Origin: Anaeromyxobacter dehalogenans 2CP-C
GTDB lineage: Bacteria > Myxococcota > Myxococcia > Myxococcales > Anaeromyxobacteraceae
Reading direction: 5' to 3'
Assembly (NCBI RefSeq): GCF_000013385.1
Contig: NC_007760.1
Coordinates: 4,624,001-4,688,000 of the forward strand
Length of the DNA: 64,000 bases
In this document: in pieces, positions 24,082 through 34,924 of the stretch
How positions within the stretch are numbered: position 1 is the first letter of the stretch
How the letters are laid out: each line of letters opens with the position of its first letter
Translations under genes and position numbers: made by a program
The notes under the pieces: model-generated
The model's input: only the letters and a program-made list of their open reading frames with translations
Told to the model about the DNA's origin: nothing
The model's database searches: none

Positions 24082-24200
24082 GAAATCCGGGGAGCGGGCC
24101 CCGCCGAGCCGCGCGGGGGTGCATGTGCGCGCGCAGTCACCCGGGGTGCATGGCGCACCGAGTCAAGCTGCGGGCTTTGCTGGGAAAGGACGGGGCCGGC

Positions 24201-24806
24201 TCAGGAGCCGATGAGCTGCTCGAGGTAGGCGCGCGCCACCGGGACCGACCACTCGCGCGGCCCGATCACCATCGAGACGAGCTTCCCGTCCTTCCCGACG
24301 ATGTACGACTCCGGGAACTTGTACGAGTCCGGGCAGCCGCCCCGGGCGGCGCAGTAGTAGCGCATCGTGACCGACTGGTCGGCGTCGAGCACCACCGTGG
24401 CCCCGGCGGTGGACCCCATGTAGGGAGGCGCGGAGATGAACTCGCGCACGGGGTCCCACGCCTCGTCCACCGAGACCGCGACCATCCGGAACTTGCCCGG
24501 GTACTTCGCCTCCAGCTCGCGGCCGAGCGCCAGCATCGACGGCATCTCGGTGCGGCAGGGCGGGCACCAGGTGGCCCAGAAGTTCACGAACACCACCTGC
24601 CCCTTCGCGCTCTCGAGCGAGAAGCGGGTGCCGTCGAGCGAGATGAGCTCGATGGGCGGGGCCGGCACCGACGTGGCGCGCTCGATCCCGAAGCGATCGA
24701 GCTCGGCCTGGGAGACGGCGGGGCGGGACTCCTTGCAGGCGGCGAGCCCCACCAGCGCGACGAGCGCGGCGAGGGCGGCGGCCGGGCGGGCGGACCGGGT
24801 GCTCAT
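24201..24806 (-). CDS. TlpA/ResA-like thioredoxin lipoprotein
   Basis: 201 codons. A lipobox LVGLAAC puts the lipid at Cys24. VVFVNFWATWCPPCRTEMPS holds the redox site Cys81/Cys84, and YIVGKDG carries the expected tail of the thioredoxin core. Four additional residues stand out: CAARGGCPDSYKFPESY contains two more cysteines near the cis-proline strand. TlpA-like proteins reduce disulfides in the periplasm, for example in cytochrome c maturation. It diverges from the DUF4388 gene with a 65-base gap. Confidence 0.9.
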   Translation of the reverse strand: MSTRSARPAAALAALVALVGLAACKESRPAVSQAELDRFGIERATSVPAPPIELISLDGTRFSLESAKGQVVFVNFWATWCPPCRTEMPSMLALGRELEAKYPGKFRMVAVSVDEAWDPVREFISAPPYMGSTAGATVVLDADQSVTMRYYCAARGGCPDSYKFPESYIVGKDGKLVSMVIGPREWSVPVARAYLEQLIGS

Positions 24807-24871
24807 GGCGGGAAGTTCTTACACGAGGGGCCGCCTTGCCGCCAGCGCGCCGCCCGGTACACACTCCGCGC

Positions 24872-25987
24872 GTGCGCGGCCTCATGGGCAGCTTCGCGGT
24901 GCTCCCGCTCGGCGAGCTGGTGGAGCTGCTCGCGCGGCGCGCCATGACCGGCGCGCTCACCTGCGAGCGCGGCTCGGTGCGCAAGACGCTGCAGCTCCGC
25001 GGCGGCGCGGCGGTGGCGGCCGCGTCCAACGATCCGCGCGAGTTCCTCGGCCAGCTCCTCGTCAACTACGGCCACCTCACCGAGGCGCAGCTGCAGAAGG
25101 CGTTCGAGACGCAGGAGCAGACCCGCGTCCGGCTGGGCCGGGTGCTCGTGATGGTGGGGCTGGTGGCGCCGGAGACGGTGCGCGAGGTGCTCGCCATCAA
25201 GATCCGCGAGACCTTGCTCGACGTGTTCCTGTGGGACTCGGGCGTGTTCACGTTCGACGACGCGCCGCCGGCCGCGGTGGACGAGCTCGACCCGGAGGTG
25301 CCGCTCGCCGAGATCGCGCGCGAGGCCGAGTTCCGCGCCACCGCGTGGAGCGCGTTCCGCGCGCAGTTCCCGAGCGGCGCCGCCACGCTGGTGGTGGACG
25401 AGGCGCGCGTGCCGCCGGGCCTCGCGCCCGGCACCGTGGACGGGCGGCTGCTCGCGCTGGCGCGCGCGGGGAAGACCATCGACGAGCTGGGGCTGGCGCT
25501 CAACGCCACCGACTTCCACCTGCACCAGCGGCTCTACGCGCTCGCGAACCAGGGCGTGGTCCGGGCGGCCCCGCCGCCCGCGCCCGAGCGCGGCGCCGCG
25601 GACGCCGAGCGCGAGGCGGCGGAGCTGGTGGAGCGCGCCCGCGGGCTGCTCGCCGACGGGCACGCGGACGAGGCGGAGCTCGCGGCCGCGCGGGCGGCGG
25701 AGCTGGCGCCGGGGTGGGCGCCGGCGCGCGCGGCGCGGGCCGAGGCGGAGGCGGCGCTCGGGGAGCGGCTGCAGGCGGAGCTGCTCGGGGCGACGCTCCG
25801 GCCGGCGGCGCAGGTGTCGGCGCCGGACCTCGCGCGCATGCGGCTGCCGGCGGCGGATCGGTACCTGCTGTCGCGGTGCGACGGGAAGCGCAGCGTGGCC
25901 GAGCTGGTGCGCGCGGCGCCGATGCGGGAGCTGGACGTGCTGAAGGCGCTGCGCAGGTTCGCGGATTCGGGGTTGGTGGTGCTGTGA
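24872..25987 (+). CDS. DUF4388 (PATAN) domain protein
   Basis: 371 codons from GTG 24872; ATG 24884 four codons on is possible. The N-terminus GSFAVLPLGELVELLARRAMTGALT is the DUF4388/PATAN domain found in myxobacterial signalling proteins. A second segment VNYGHLTEAQLQKAFETQEQTRVRLGRVLV resembles the MshEN-like helical motif of the protein at 16.9 kb. The C-terminus has an Ala-rich helical stretch, then RLPAADRYLLSRCDGKRSVAELVR, a common winged-helix-like end. Likely a regulatory or scaffold protein. The HNH cassette copy 2 starts just after its stop codon. Confidence 0.8.
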   Translation: MRGLMGSFAVLPLGELVELLARRAMTGALTCERGSVRKTLQLRGGAAVAAASNDPREFLGQLLVNYGHLTEAQLQKAFETQEQTRVRLGRVLVMVGLVAPETVREVLAIKIRETLLDVFLWDSGVFTFDDAPPAAVDELDPEVPLAEIAREAEFRATAWSAFRAQFPSGAATLVVDEARVPPGLAPGTVDGRLLALARAGKTIDELGLALNATDFHLHQRLYALANQGVVRAAPPPAPERGAADAEREAAELVERARGLLADGHADEAELAAARAAELAPGWAPARAARAEAEAALGERLQAELLGATLRPAAQVSAPDLARMRLPAADRYLLSRCDGKRSVAELVRAAPMRELDVLKALRRFADSGLVVL

Positions 25988-26472
25988 AGGCGGGCGGATG
26001 CCGCTCGTGGTGAGGTGATGCCCGCTCGCGGTGAGCCCGTCGAACCGCGGGCGGGAGGGCTTTCCGATGCCCGCTCGTGGTGAGCTCGTCGAACCACGGG
26101 CGGGAGGCTGGGCTTTGAGGGTGCGGGGCGGTCGGGGGCGGGGTTGGATGGCCGGAGCCGGGGCCGCCGGGATCGGCTTGCGAGACGCCCGCGGGTGGGG
26201 CGCGGGGCGCGGGGGGCGCGCGGGGGTTGTCACGGTGAGTGACTAAATGCTTGCGGCCCAACGGGAACGTGTTGCGGGCTTGACGGGGGTTGCGGGCGGG
26301 GTGGCGCTCGCGAGCGGAATCGCTGGGACGCAGGGCCCTGGTGCGCTCGCAGGGCGCGGCTGAGGCGCTGAAGGACGACGCGAGGGGGCGCGGGACCCTG
26401 GGTGCGTTCGCGCGTCCGGGGCGAGTCTCGTGCGTTTTACGAAGGGCGAAATCCGCGTGCGATGCTTCGTGC
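25988..26472 (+). repeat. REP hairpins and conserved leader of HNH cassette copy 2
   Basis: These 485 bases have no separate gene. Positions 26000-26015 hold a partial REP-like arm; 26020-26055 and 26069-26104 hold two full ones (for example CCCGCTCGTGGTGAGCTCGT followed by CGAACCACGGGCGGG). From 26069 onward the sequence matches the minus-strand leader of HNH copy 1 up to the ATG, including GCGGCCCAACGGGAACG and a near-identical last 40 bases. The last 180 bases are open in frame with HNH. Purpose is unknown: a UTR, structured RNA or coding extension are all possible. Confidence 0.7.
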
Positions 26473-27543
26473 ATGGACATCGCAACCGAGTTCACGAAGC
26501 GTCTCGTGGAGCTGCTCCGATCCGAGCGGCATGCCATGGCGGAGTTCCTGGTCGCGCTGGCGGAGTTCGACAAGCGCGGGCTGTGGCGGGAGCGGGGGCA
26601 CACGTCGCTCTTTTCGTTCCTGCGGCGCGAGCTGGGGCTCTCGGCCGGCGCGGCGCAGTACCGGAAGACGGCGGCGGAGCTGGTCCAGCGCTACCCGGCG
26701 GTGGAGGGCGCGCTCCGGGACGGCAAGCTGTGCCTGTCCTCGGTCTGCGAGCTGGCGAAGGTGGTGACCACCGAGAACTGCGCGGAGATCCTGCCGCGGT
26801 TCTACGGCCTGTCGAGCCGGGATGCGGCGGAGGTGGCTGCCTCGATCCGGCCGGTGGAGAACCCGCCACGGCGCGAGGTCGTCGTGCCGGTGCGGGCGGC
26901 CTCTGTGCCGTCGGCGGTGACGGCGCCTGCTGCGGAGCCGATTCTATTTCGGGCGCCCGAACTGAATGTACCCGGCCGAGTCGAGGTCGCGGCTCCTGAA
27001 GAACTCGCTCGCAGTGAGCCTGTCGAACTGCGAGCGGGTTCGCCTGCCGCCAGGCCCAGCTCCGTGGACTGGCTCGACGGCGACCAGGCCCGAATGCACC
27101 TCACCGTCTCCAAGGCGTTCCTGAAAAAGCTCGACGCGGCCCGGAATGCGCTCTCACATTCCATGCCCGACGCCTCCCGCGAGGACGTCCTCGAGGCGGC
27201 GCTCGACCTGCTCCTCGACGACCGTGCGCGGCGCAAGGGGCTCACGGCTCGGCCGCAGATGAAGGTTCGGCCTTCCAAGCCGAACCACATCCCTGCCCGC
27301 GTTCGCCGCGAGGTCTGGGCCCGCGACGGCGGGCGGTGCACCTTCGTCCTCGCGTCGGGGGAGCGCTGCGGGTCCACGCACCGGCTCGAGCTCGATCACG
27401 TCGTCCCGCTCGCGCGCGGCGGGGCCTCGACCGCCGACAACCTTCGCATCCGCTGTCGCGGCCACAACCTAGAGGAAGCCCGGCGGGCCCTCGGCGACGC
27501 GGTGGTGGACGCCTACGCGGGCGGCTGGCGCCGGCCCGGGTGA
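26473..27543 (+). CDS. HNH endonuclease, DUF222/13E12-like, cassette copy 2
   Basis: 356 codons from ATG 26473. It is nearly the same protein as copy 1: MDIATEFTKRLVELLRSER, then KLCLSSVCELAKVV, and a C-terminal HNH domain with REVWARDGGRCTFVLASGER, LELDHVVPLARGGAS and IRCRGHNLEEARR. Zinc and HNH residues are intact. It differs mainly in the linker (about 155-205), where the DNA contains a complete REP hairpin in frame at 27006-27036, encoding ARSEPVELRAG. Its stop is one base from the stop of the convergent penicillin-binding protein gene. Likely a nicking or cutting enzyme; target unknown. Confidence 0.85.
   Translation: MDIATEFTKRLVELLRSERHAMAEFLVALAEFDKRGLWRERGHTSLFSFLRRELGLSAGAAQYRKTAAELVQRYPAVEGALRDGKLCLSSVCELAKVVTTENCAEILPRFYGLSSRDAAEVAASIRPVENPPRREVVVPVRAASVPSAVTAPAAEPILFRAPELNVPGRVEVAAPEELARSEPVELRAGSPAARPSSVDWLDGDQARMHLTVSKAFLKKLDAARNALSHSMPDASREDVLEAALDLLLDDRARRKGLTARPQMKVRPSKPNHIPARVRREVWARDGGRCTFVLASGERCGSTHRLELDHVVPLARGGASTADNLRIRCRGHNLEEARRALGDAVVDAYAGGWRRPG
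27006..27036. repeat. REP-like hairpin inside the HNH copy 2 coding sequence
   Basis: CGCTCGCAG (27006-27014) and CTGCGAGCG (27028-27036) pair perfectly across a 13-base loop that contains GAGCCTGTCGAA. Arms and loop match the intergenic REP family of this window. It keeps the HNH reading frame open and lies in the variable linker. Confidence 0.8.
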
Positions 27544-27544
27544 C

Positions 27545-28792
27545 TCAGGGCGCGGGGGCCTTCGCGGTCCGCAGGCCGGGGGCGTCGGCGCTGGCGACGC
27601 GGTTCGAGAAGTACGCCTCGAGCGCCTCGCGGGCGACGGCGGTCGCGCGGGTGCGCCACTTCTGGCCGTTCACCACCAGCGTCGCGACGGCGACCTCGGG
27701 GCGGTCCATGGGCGCGTAGCCGACGAACCAGGAGTAGTCGCGGTACGGCGAGGGGTCGGTCAGCGACCCGGTCTTGCCGGCGACCTCCACCCCGCGGAGC
27801 GAGCCGGGGCCGCCGCGGCGGAACACCTTCCGGGCGGTCCCCTCGGTCACGGTGCTGCGCATCGCGTCGGCGAGCGCGCCGGCGACCTGCTCGTCGATCA
27901 CGCGCCACGGGGCGGGGGGCACGGGCGGCGTGGCGCCGTCGGCCTCCTCCACCAGCGACGGCGGGACGAAGACGCCGCCGTTCGCGACGGTGGCGGCGAG
28001 GAGCGCGGCGTGCAGCGGCGACAGCCGAACGGGGCCGAAGCCGGCGGCGGTGTTGGCGAGCTGGAAGGGATCGTCGGGGATGGGCGCGGGCGAGACGTCC
28101 ACGGGCAGCGCGAAGGGGATGGGCTCGCCGAACAGGAACCGGCCGGCGGCGGTGCGCAGCTCGGCGGCCCCGAGGTCGCGGCCGGCGAGCTTCGCGAACA
28201 CCACGTTGGCGCTGTGGCCGAGCGCGGAGGTGAGGCTCATGCAGCGGCTGTCGCGGCGCGGGTCGTCGGCGAGGAGCTTCGGCTGCAGGCGGCGCTTGCC
28301 GCCGTGGTAGCAGACCTCGTCGTCGGGGCGGACGCCGCGCTCGAGCAGCGCGGCGGCGGTCACGATCTTGAAGATGCTGGCGGCGGGCGCCATGGCGGTG
28401 CGCGCGAGCCCCTTGCGCGCCGGCTCGGCCTCGGAGTGCTCGGCCATCGCGAGCACGCGGCCGGTGGCGGGCTCGATGAGGACGGTCACCCCCCAGGGCA
28501 CGGCGTTCGACGCGAGCGTGCGCTCGAGGCGCGCCTGCAGCCGCGGCTCGATCGTCAGCACCGCCCGCCCCTGCCCGAGCGGCGCGACCCATCGGCCCAG
28601 CGCGGCGTCGTAGCGGGGCTCCCCGAGCGGCGGTGGGCGCTCGGCGGGGGCCGGGGTGGACGTAGGAGTCCCGGCCGCGGCGCTCGCCGCCGGGGCCGCC
28701 GCGTGGGCGGGCTCGGGGCGCGGGGCGGCCAGTCCCGCGAGCACGAGCGCGCTCGCGGGGAGGAGCCAGACGGAGAGCTTGGAGTGCTTCAT
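27545..28792 (-). CDS. Penicillin-binding protein, transpeptidase domain
   Basis: 415 codons from ATG 28792. Residues 1-32 form a signal/anchor helix, then a Pro/Ala-rich spacer. GVTVLIEPATGRVLAMAEHSE opens the transpeptidase domain. Active-site boxes are SIFK (Ser139-Lys142), SAN (194-196) and KTG (340-342). LSPLHAALLAATVANGG is the usual helix before the last box. It lacks a glycosyltransferase domain. It cross-links peptidoglycan, resembling class B or monofunctional enzymes. The DRRCMSL-like segment with Cys184 is unusual. Upstream, TTGACG and CACACT boxes suit a promoter. Confidence 0.9.
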   Translation of the reverse strand: MKHSKLSVWLLPASALVLAGLAAPRPEPAHAAAPAASAAAGTPTSTPAPAERPPPLGEPRYDAALGRWVAPLGQGRAVLTIEPRLQARLERTLASNAVPWGVTVLIEPATGRVLAMAEHSEAEPARKGLARTAMAPAASIFKIVTAAALLERGVRPDDEVCYHGGKRRLQPKLLADDPRRDSRCMSLTSALGHSANVVFAKLAGRDLGAAELRTAAGRFLFGEPIPFALPVDVSPAPIPDDPFQLANTAAGFGPVRLSPLHAALLAATVANGGVFVPPSLVEEADGATPPVPPAPWRVIDEQVAGALADAMRSTVTEGTARKVFRRGGPGSLRGVEVAGKTGSLTDPSPYRDYSWFVGYAPMDRPEVAVATLVVNGQKWRTRATAVAREALEAYFSNRVASADAPGLRTAKAPAP

Positions 28793-28817
28793 CGGACCGG
28801 AGGCGGGAGTCGTGCGC

Positions 28818-28846
28818 AGTGTGCCCCACGCGGCCGCCCGCGTCAA
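28818..28846 (-). promoter_or_regulatory. Possible promoter of the penicillin-binding protein gene
   Basis: On the minus strand TTGACG (28846-28841), a 17-base spacer and CACACT (28823-28818) precede the ATG at 28792. The -35 box is strong; the -10 box matches consensus at only three positions. Confidence 0.4.
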
Positions 28847-28912
28847 AATACGGAGCGTGCGTCCGGCATCCACCGCCTCGCCCGGGCACGCTCCCCGATC
28901 CGATGTCCTCCG

Positions 28913-31801
<2,889 letters not shown>

Positions 31802-31925
31802 GCGTCACCTCGAGATGGGAGAATCTCGACTGCGCCCGGAAAACGCAGCCGCGGAGCCACCATGCTCGATCGGAACGGCGCGCGGGACAACCCGGTGCTT
31901 CGCGGGACGCCCCGACGCGGCGGTG

Positions 31926-31949
31926 GGGCGTTGACCGGGGTCAACGCCC
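31926..31949. repeat. Perfect inverted repeat, possible operator or terminator
   Basis: GGGCGTTGACC (31926-31936), a GG centre, and GGTCAACGCCC (31939-31949). It lies between the ThiI-like gene's stop (31979) and the ppdK start (31801), both on the minus strand. It could end the first gene or bind a dimeric regulator of the second; there is no T-run on the minus strand. Confidence 0.55.
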
Positions 31950-31978
31950 GGTGCGGGCGTGCGGTCGCGCGCGCGACC

Positions 31979-33034
31979 CTATATCCGCATCGCCTCGACG
32001 CGCGCCTCGTCGTGCTCGGGCTCGACCTCGTAGGTCTCGACCAGGTTGCCCTCGCGCCACTCCACCACCACGCGCCCCGCGTCCTTGCCCTTCCCGTAGC
32101 GCGCCACGATGCGCGCGGCGAGCTGGCGCTCCTCCCAGGTCGGCACGCCCTCGACCAGGGCCACCGGCCCGAGCACGTCCCGCGCCTCCACCCGGGCGCG
32201 CCCGTCCACGTGGTGCTCGAGCAGCGCGTTCTCCACCTCGGTGCGCCCGACGATGAGCTTCGCGCGCGGGGAGAGCCGGAAGTGGCGGCCGGTGGAGAGC
32301 AGCACCACGTCCTCGCGCTCCAGCTTGCGCGCCTCGCCCCGCGCCTCGCGCGCGTCGAGCACGTCGAAGAACTTCCGCGAGAACGCCTCGTCGGTCAGGT
32401 AGCAGCACCCGCCCGCCGGCTGCGGCCACTCCGAGATCCCCAGCTCCTCGGCGAGCGCCATCTGCCGGGTGCGGCCGCGGCCGCTGATGTCGAGCAGGCG
32501 CTCGCGATCGACGATCCCCTCCTTCTCCGGGATGGTCGGGGGCAGGAGCTTCGCCGAGAGCGGGCGGAGCAGGCGGCCGTCGAGCCCGCTCTCGCGCTCG
32601 ATGATGCGGAGCGTGTCGCGGCGCTGGCTCTTGGGGCGCTGGCCGAGCACCTCGCCGGTGAAGATGAAGTCGGCGCCCTCCGCCTCCATGATCTCCTTCG
32701 CCTTGCGCATCATGAACACGCGGCAGTCCACGCACGGGTTGGCGTTCGCGCCGTAGCCCCAGCGCGGGTTCACGAGCATGTCGAAGTAGCCCGGGCCGGA
32801 GATGTCCACGTACTCGATGTCCACCTCGAGGTCGGCGGCGGCGCGGAGCGCCTCGTTCTGCGGGACGGTGCCGTCGGGGCGCCCGCCCTTCCGGCGCTGC
32901 GTCTCGGTGATGCAGAAGCCGGTGTAGAAGTTCACCGCCTTCACCTCGATGCCCTGCCCGCGCACGAGCGCCAGCGCCAGCGTCGAGTCGAGCCCGCCGG
33001 AGATCAGTGCGATCGCCTTGCCCTGCTTCTTCAT
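31979..33034 (-). CDS. ThiI-like PP-loop tRNA sulfurtransferase with NFACT-R_2-like C-terminal domain
   Basis: 351 codons. ISGGLDSTLALALV (about 11-24) is the PP-loop ATP pyrophosphatase signature. NPCVDCRVFMMRKA contains a CxxC and QPAGGCCYLTDE adds two adjacent cysteines; both suit persulfide relay or Fe-S binding. The C-terminal segment TGRHFRLSPRAKLIVGR and VENALLEHH matches the NFACT-R_2 RNA-binding domain. It probably thiolates tRNA with sulfur from the TusA-like carrier encoded 30 bases upstream. It lacks a clear THUMP domain, so it is not classical ThiI. The tRNA position modified is unknown. Confidence 0.85.
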   Translation of the reverse strand: MKKQGKAIALISGGLDSTLALALVRGQGIEVKAVNFYTGFCITETQRRKGGRPDGTVPQNEALRAAADLEVDIEYVDISGPGYFDMLVNPRWGYGANANPCVDCRVFMMRKAKEIMEAEGADFIFTGEVLGQRPKSQRRDTLRIIERESGLDGRLLRPLSAKLLPPTIPEKEGIVDRERLLDISGRGRTRQMALAEELGISEWPQPAGGCCYLTDEAFSRKFFDVLDAREARGEARKLEREDVVLLSTGRHFRLSPRAKLIVGRTEVENALLEHHVDGRARVEARDVLGPVALVEGVPTWEERQLAARIVARYGKGKDAGRVVVEWREGNLVETYEVEPEHDEARVEAMRI

Positions 33035-33064
33035 GTCGCCTTCCAGGCCCGGCCGGGCCGCCGT

Positions 33065-33319
33065 TCAGCGGGCGCGCTTTCGCACGAAGCTCTTCCAGGC
33101 CCCGCCGTCCTGGAACGTCCCGAGGTGCTCGTTCCGCGTCGCCTTGCACCACATCGGCATGTCGAGCGCGATGCCGGGGTCGGTGGCGATGACGAGCAGC
33201 ACCGCCCCCGCGTCCATCGCCTTCACCGCCTTCGCGGTCTCGACGATCGGGAACGGGCACAGGCGCCCCGAGGTGTCGAGGGTGCGCGCGGGCGCGGGCA
33301 TCTGTGCGGTGAGCGCCAT
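33065..33319 (-). CDS. TusA/SirA-family sulfur carrier
   Basis: 84 codons, close to the family length. TLDTSGRLCPFPIVETAKAVK carries the CPxP motif, with Cys21 the sulfur-carrying residue. IATDPGIALDMPMWCKATRN and HLGTF follow; the second Cys is near residue 58. Family members pass persulfide sulfur to thiolases. Its gene is upstream of and co-directional with the ThiI-like gene, so this looks like a dedicated two-gene tRNA thiolation module. YedF-type relatives handle selenium, but no YedF-specific second domain is present. Confidence 0.92.
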   Translation of the reverse strand: MALTAQMPAPARTLDTSGRLCPFPIVETAKAVKAMDAGAVLLVIATDPGIALDMPMWCKATRNEHLGTFQDGGAWKSFVRKRAR

Positions 33320-33417
33320 GCGCGTCTCCCTTTAGCCGCTCGCGCCGGCCGCGGCAACGGGCGGTCCGGCCGGGCGCTTCCTTGAGCCCGGCGCGATCGG
33401 GGGGTAGCTTGTCCGCC

Positions 33418-33951
33418 ATGCGCACATCCACCGTCCGCAGCCCGCGCGCCGCCGCCGCGCGCGCGCCGTTCGCGATCGCGCTCGCGCTCGCGTGCGCCCT
33501 CCCCGCCGCGGCCGCCGCCGCGGAGCCCGGGCCGGGCCCGTCCGGCTTCTCCGTCCTCGCCTCGCTGGGCGGCGGCGGCGAGCTCGGCCTCGACCACGGC
33601 CAGGCCGGCGTCATGGAGATCGAGGCGGTGCCGGGCGTGGAGCTGGCCGGGACCGGCCTGCGCCTCGAGGCGGGCGTGACCCTCGGCCTCGAGCCCGACA
33701 CCCACTTCGGCTTCCGGCCCGGCGCGCGCTACCAGCTCCCGCGCCTCCCGTTCCAGGTCCGCGTCGCCTTCGACGCCTCCAACTCGCGCGGCGACGGGAT
33801 GCGCTGGCGCTGGCTGCTGGTCGGCCTCTCCACCGAGGTCCGGCTCACCGGCGCGTTCGGGCTGTTCGCCGAGGCCGACACCGGGGCGCCGCTCGCCGGC
33901 CGCTACGGCCTGCCGCTGCTCGTGCGCGGCGGCGCCAGCTTCCGCTTCTAG
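33418..33951 (+). CDS. Exported beta-rich outer-membrane-like protein
   Basis: 177 codons from ATG 33418. Residues 1-35 form a signal peptide ending in an Ala run. The mature part alternates short strands with glycine turns: GFSVLASLGGGGELGLDHGQ, then LRLEAGVTLGLEPDTHFGFR, and ends LLVRGGASFRF. A terminal Phe preceded by aromatic/basic alternation is typical of outer-membrane barrels. I do not recognise the exact family. It is followed after 4 bases by another exported protein, so both form one transcript. Confidence 0.65.
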   Translation: MRTSTVRSPRAAAARAPFAIALALACALPAAAAAAEPGPGPSGFSVLASLGGGGELGLDHGQAGVMEIEAVPGVELAGTGLRLEAGVTLGLEPDTHFGFRPGARYQLPRLPFQVRVAFDASNSRGDGMRWRWLLVGLSTEVRLTGAFGLFAEADTGAPLAGRYGLPLLVRGGASFRF

Positions 33952-33955
33952 CCCG

Positions 33956-34780
33956 ATGCGATCCCTCGCCTCCGCGGCGCTCGTCCTTGCCGCCCTGGCC
34001 GCCGCGCCCGCCGCCGCCCAGCCGCTCCCCGCGCCCGGGGACGTGGACGGCTGGGCCGTCGGGCTCTCGACCGGCGTCGCCGGGCGCTTCGGCGGGTTCG
34101 AGATCGACCGCGGGGAGCACAACCCGCCGTTCCTGATCCTGGTCGGCGCCCGCGCCGAGGGCTGGTTCCCGGGCCGGCTCTCGCAGGCGGTGCGGCTGCG
34201 CGCGCGCGTGCTCGCCGGCGGCGAGGACCGCATCTTCGTGCCCTCCGACGGCGAGCTGGAGGCGGCCTGGGCGATCGGCTACCCCGAGTTCCGCTTCGTG
34301 CTCGCCCGCGCCGAGGCCGCGCGCGCGCCGGGGCTCGCGCTCCAGTCGCTCGTCCAGCTCGGCACGCTCCCGTCGGTGGAAGGGAACGTGACGGTGGGCT
34401 ACCAGGCGCGCCTCGATTACCTGGCCGCACCGGTGGAGATGGTGCATGTGCGCTATCTCGGGCGCGCGCACCTGCCCGGCGCCGGCGGGACCACCGAGTC
34501 GGAGCAGGTGCACGCGGCGAGCGCCGCCCGGCTCCGCTACACGGTGGAGTACCCGGCCGGCCCGATCCTCTCGGCGCAGGCCGAGCTGGTGAAGCTGTGG
34601 GAGAAGGCGGATCTGTACGCCGCCGCCGAGGGTTCGGCCGGCTGGGCGGCGTTCGGGCGGGCGGTCGTGTTCGAGGCGGTGGCGCGCTGGCAGGGGTTCA
34701 CGCGGCGCGCGCCGGCGCCGGAGGATCGGCGGACCGACGGTGAGGTGCAGCTGCTGGCGGTGGCGCGGATCGGCCTCTAG
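33956..34780 (+). CDS. Exported outer-membrane-like hypothetical protein
   Basis: 274 codons. A signal peptide ends APAAAQP (about residue 22). The rest is beta-strand-rich with a strong amphipathic pattern: VGLSTGVAGRFGGFEID, LVGARAEGWFPGRL, LQSLVQLGTLPSVEGNVTVGYQARLDYL (motif LVQLGTLP) and a C-terminal LLAVARIGL. These suit a small outer-membrane barrel or a surface protein of unknown role. It partners the similar gene 4 bases upstream. No enzymatic motif is visible. Confidence 0.65.
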   Translation: MRSLASAALVLAALAAAPAAAQPLPAPGDVDGWAVGLSTGVAGRFGGFEIDRGEHNPPFLILVGARAEGWFPGRLSQAVRLRARVLAGGEDRIFVPSDGELEAAWAIGYPEFRFVLARAEAARAPGLALQSLVQLGTLPSVEGNVTVGYQARLDYLAAPVEMVHVRYLGRAHLPGAGGTTESEQVHAASAARLRYTVEYPAGPILSAQAELVKLWEKADLYAAAEGSAGWAAFGRAVVFEAVARWQGFTRRAPAPEDRRTDGEVQLLAVARIGL

Positions 34781-34924
34781 GGGGCCCCACACCCGGGGCG
34801 GGGAATTCGCGGGAAGGTCCGGTGTTCGGCCTGGCGTCGCGGCGAGGAGCCGGCGCGTTGTCCACCTGGGGCGATCCTGATATCTGCGGTGGCTCTGACT
34901 TTGGCTGGAAGGGAGACGGGACAC

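Noticed and set aside
33065-33319. TusA-like gene as part of a selenium pathway serving the selenoprotein
   Set aside because: It has the CPxP motif of sulfur carriers, lacks the extra YedF domain, and sits with a tRNA thiolation enzyme over 30 kb from the selenoprotein gene.
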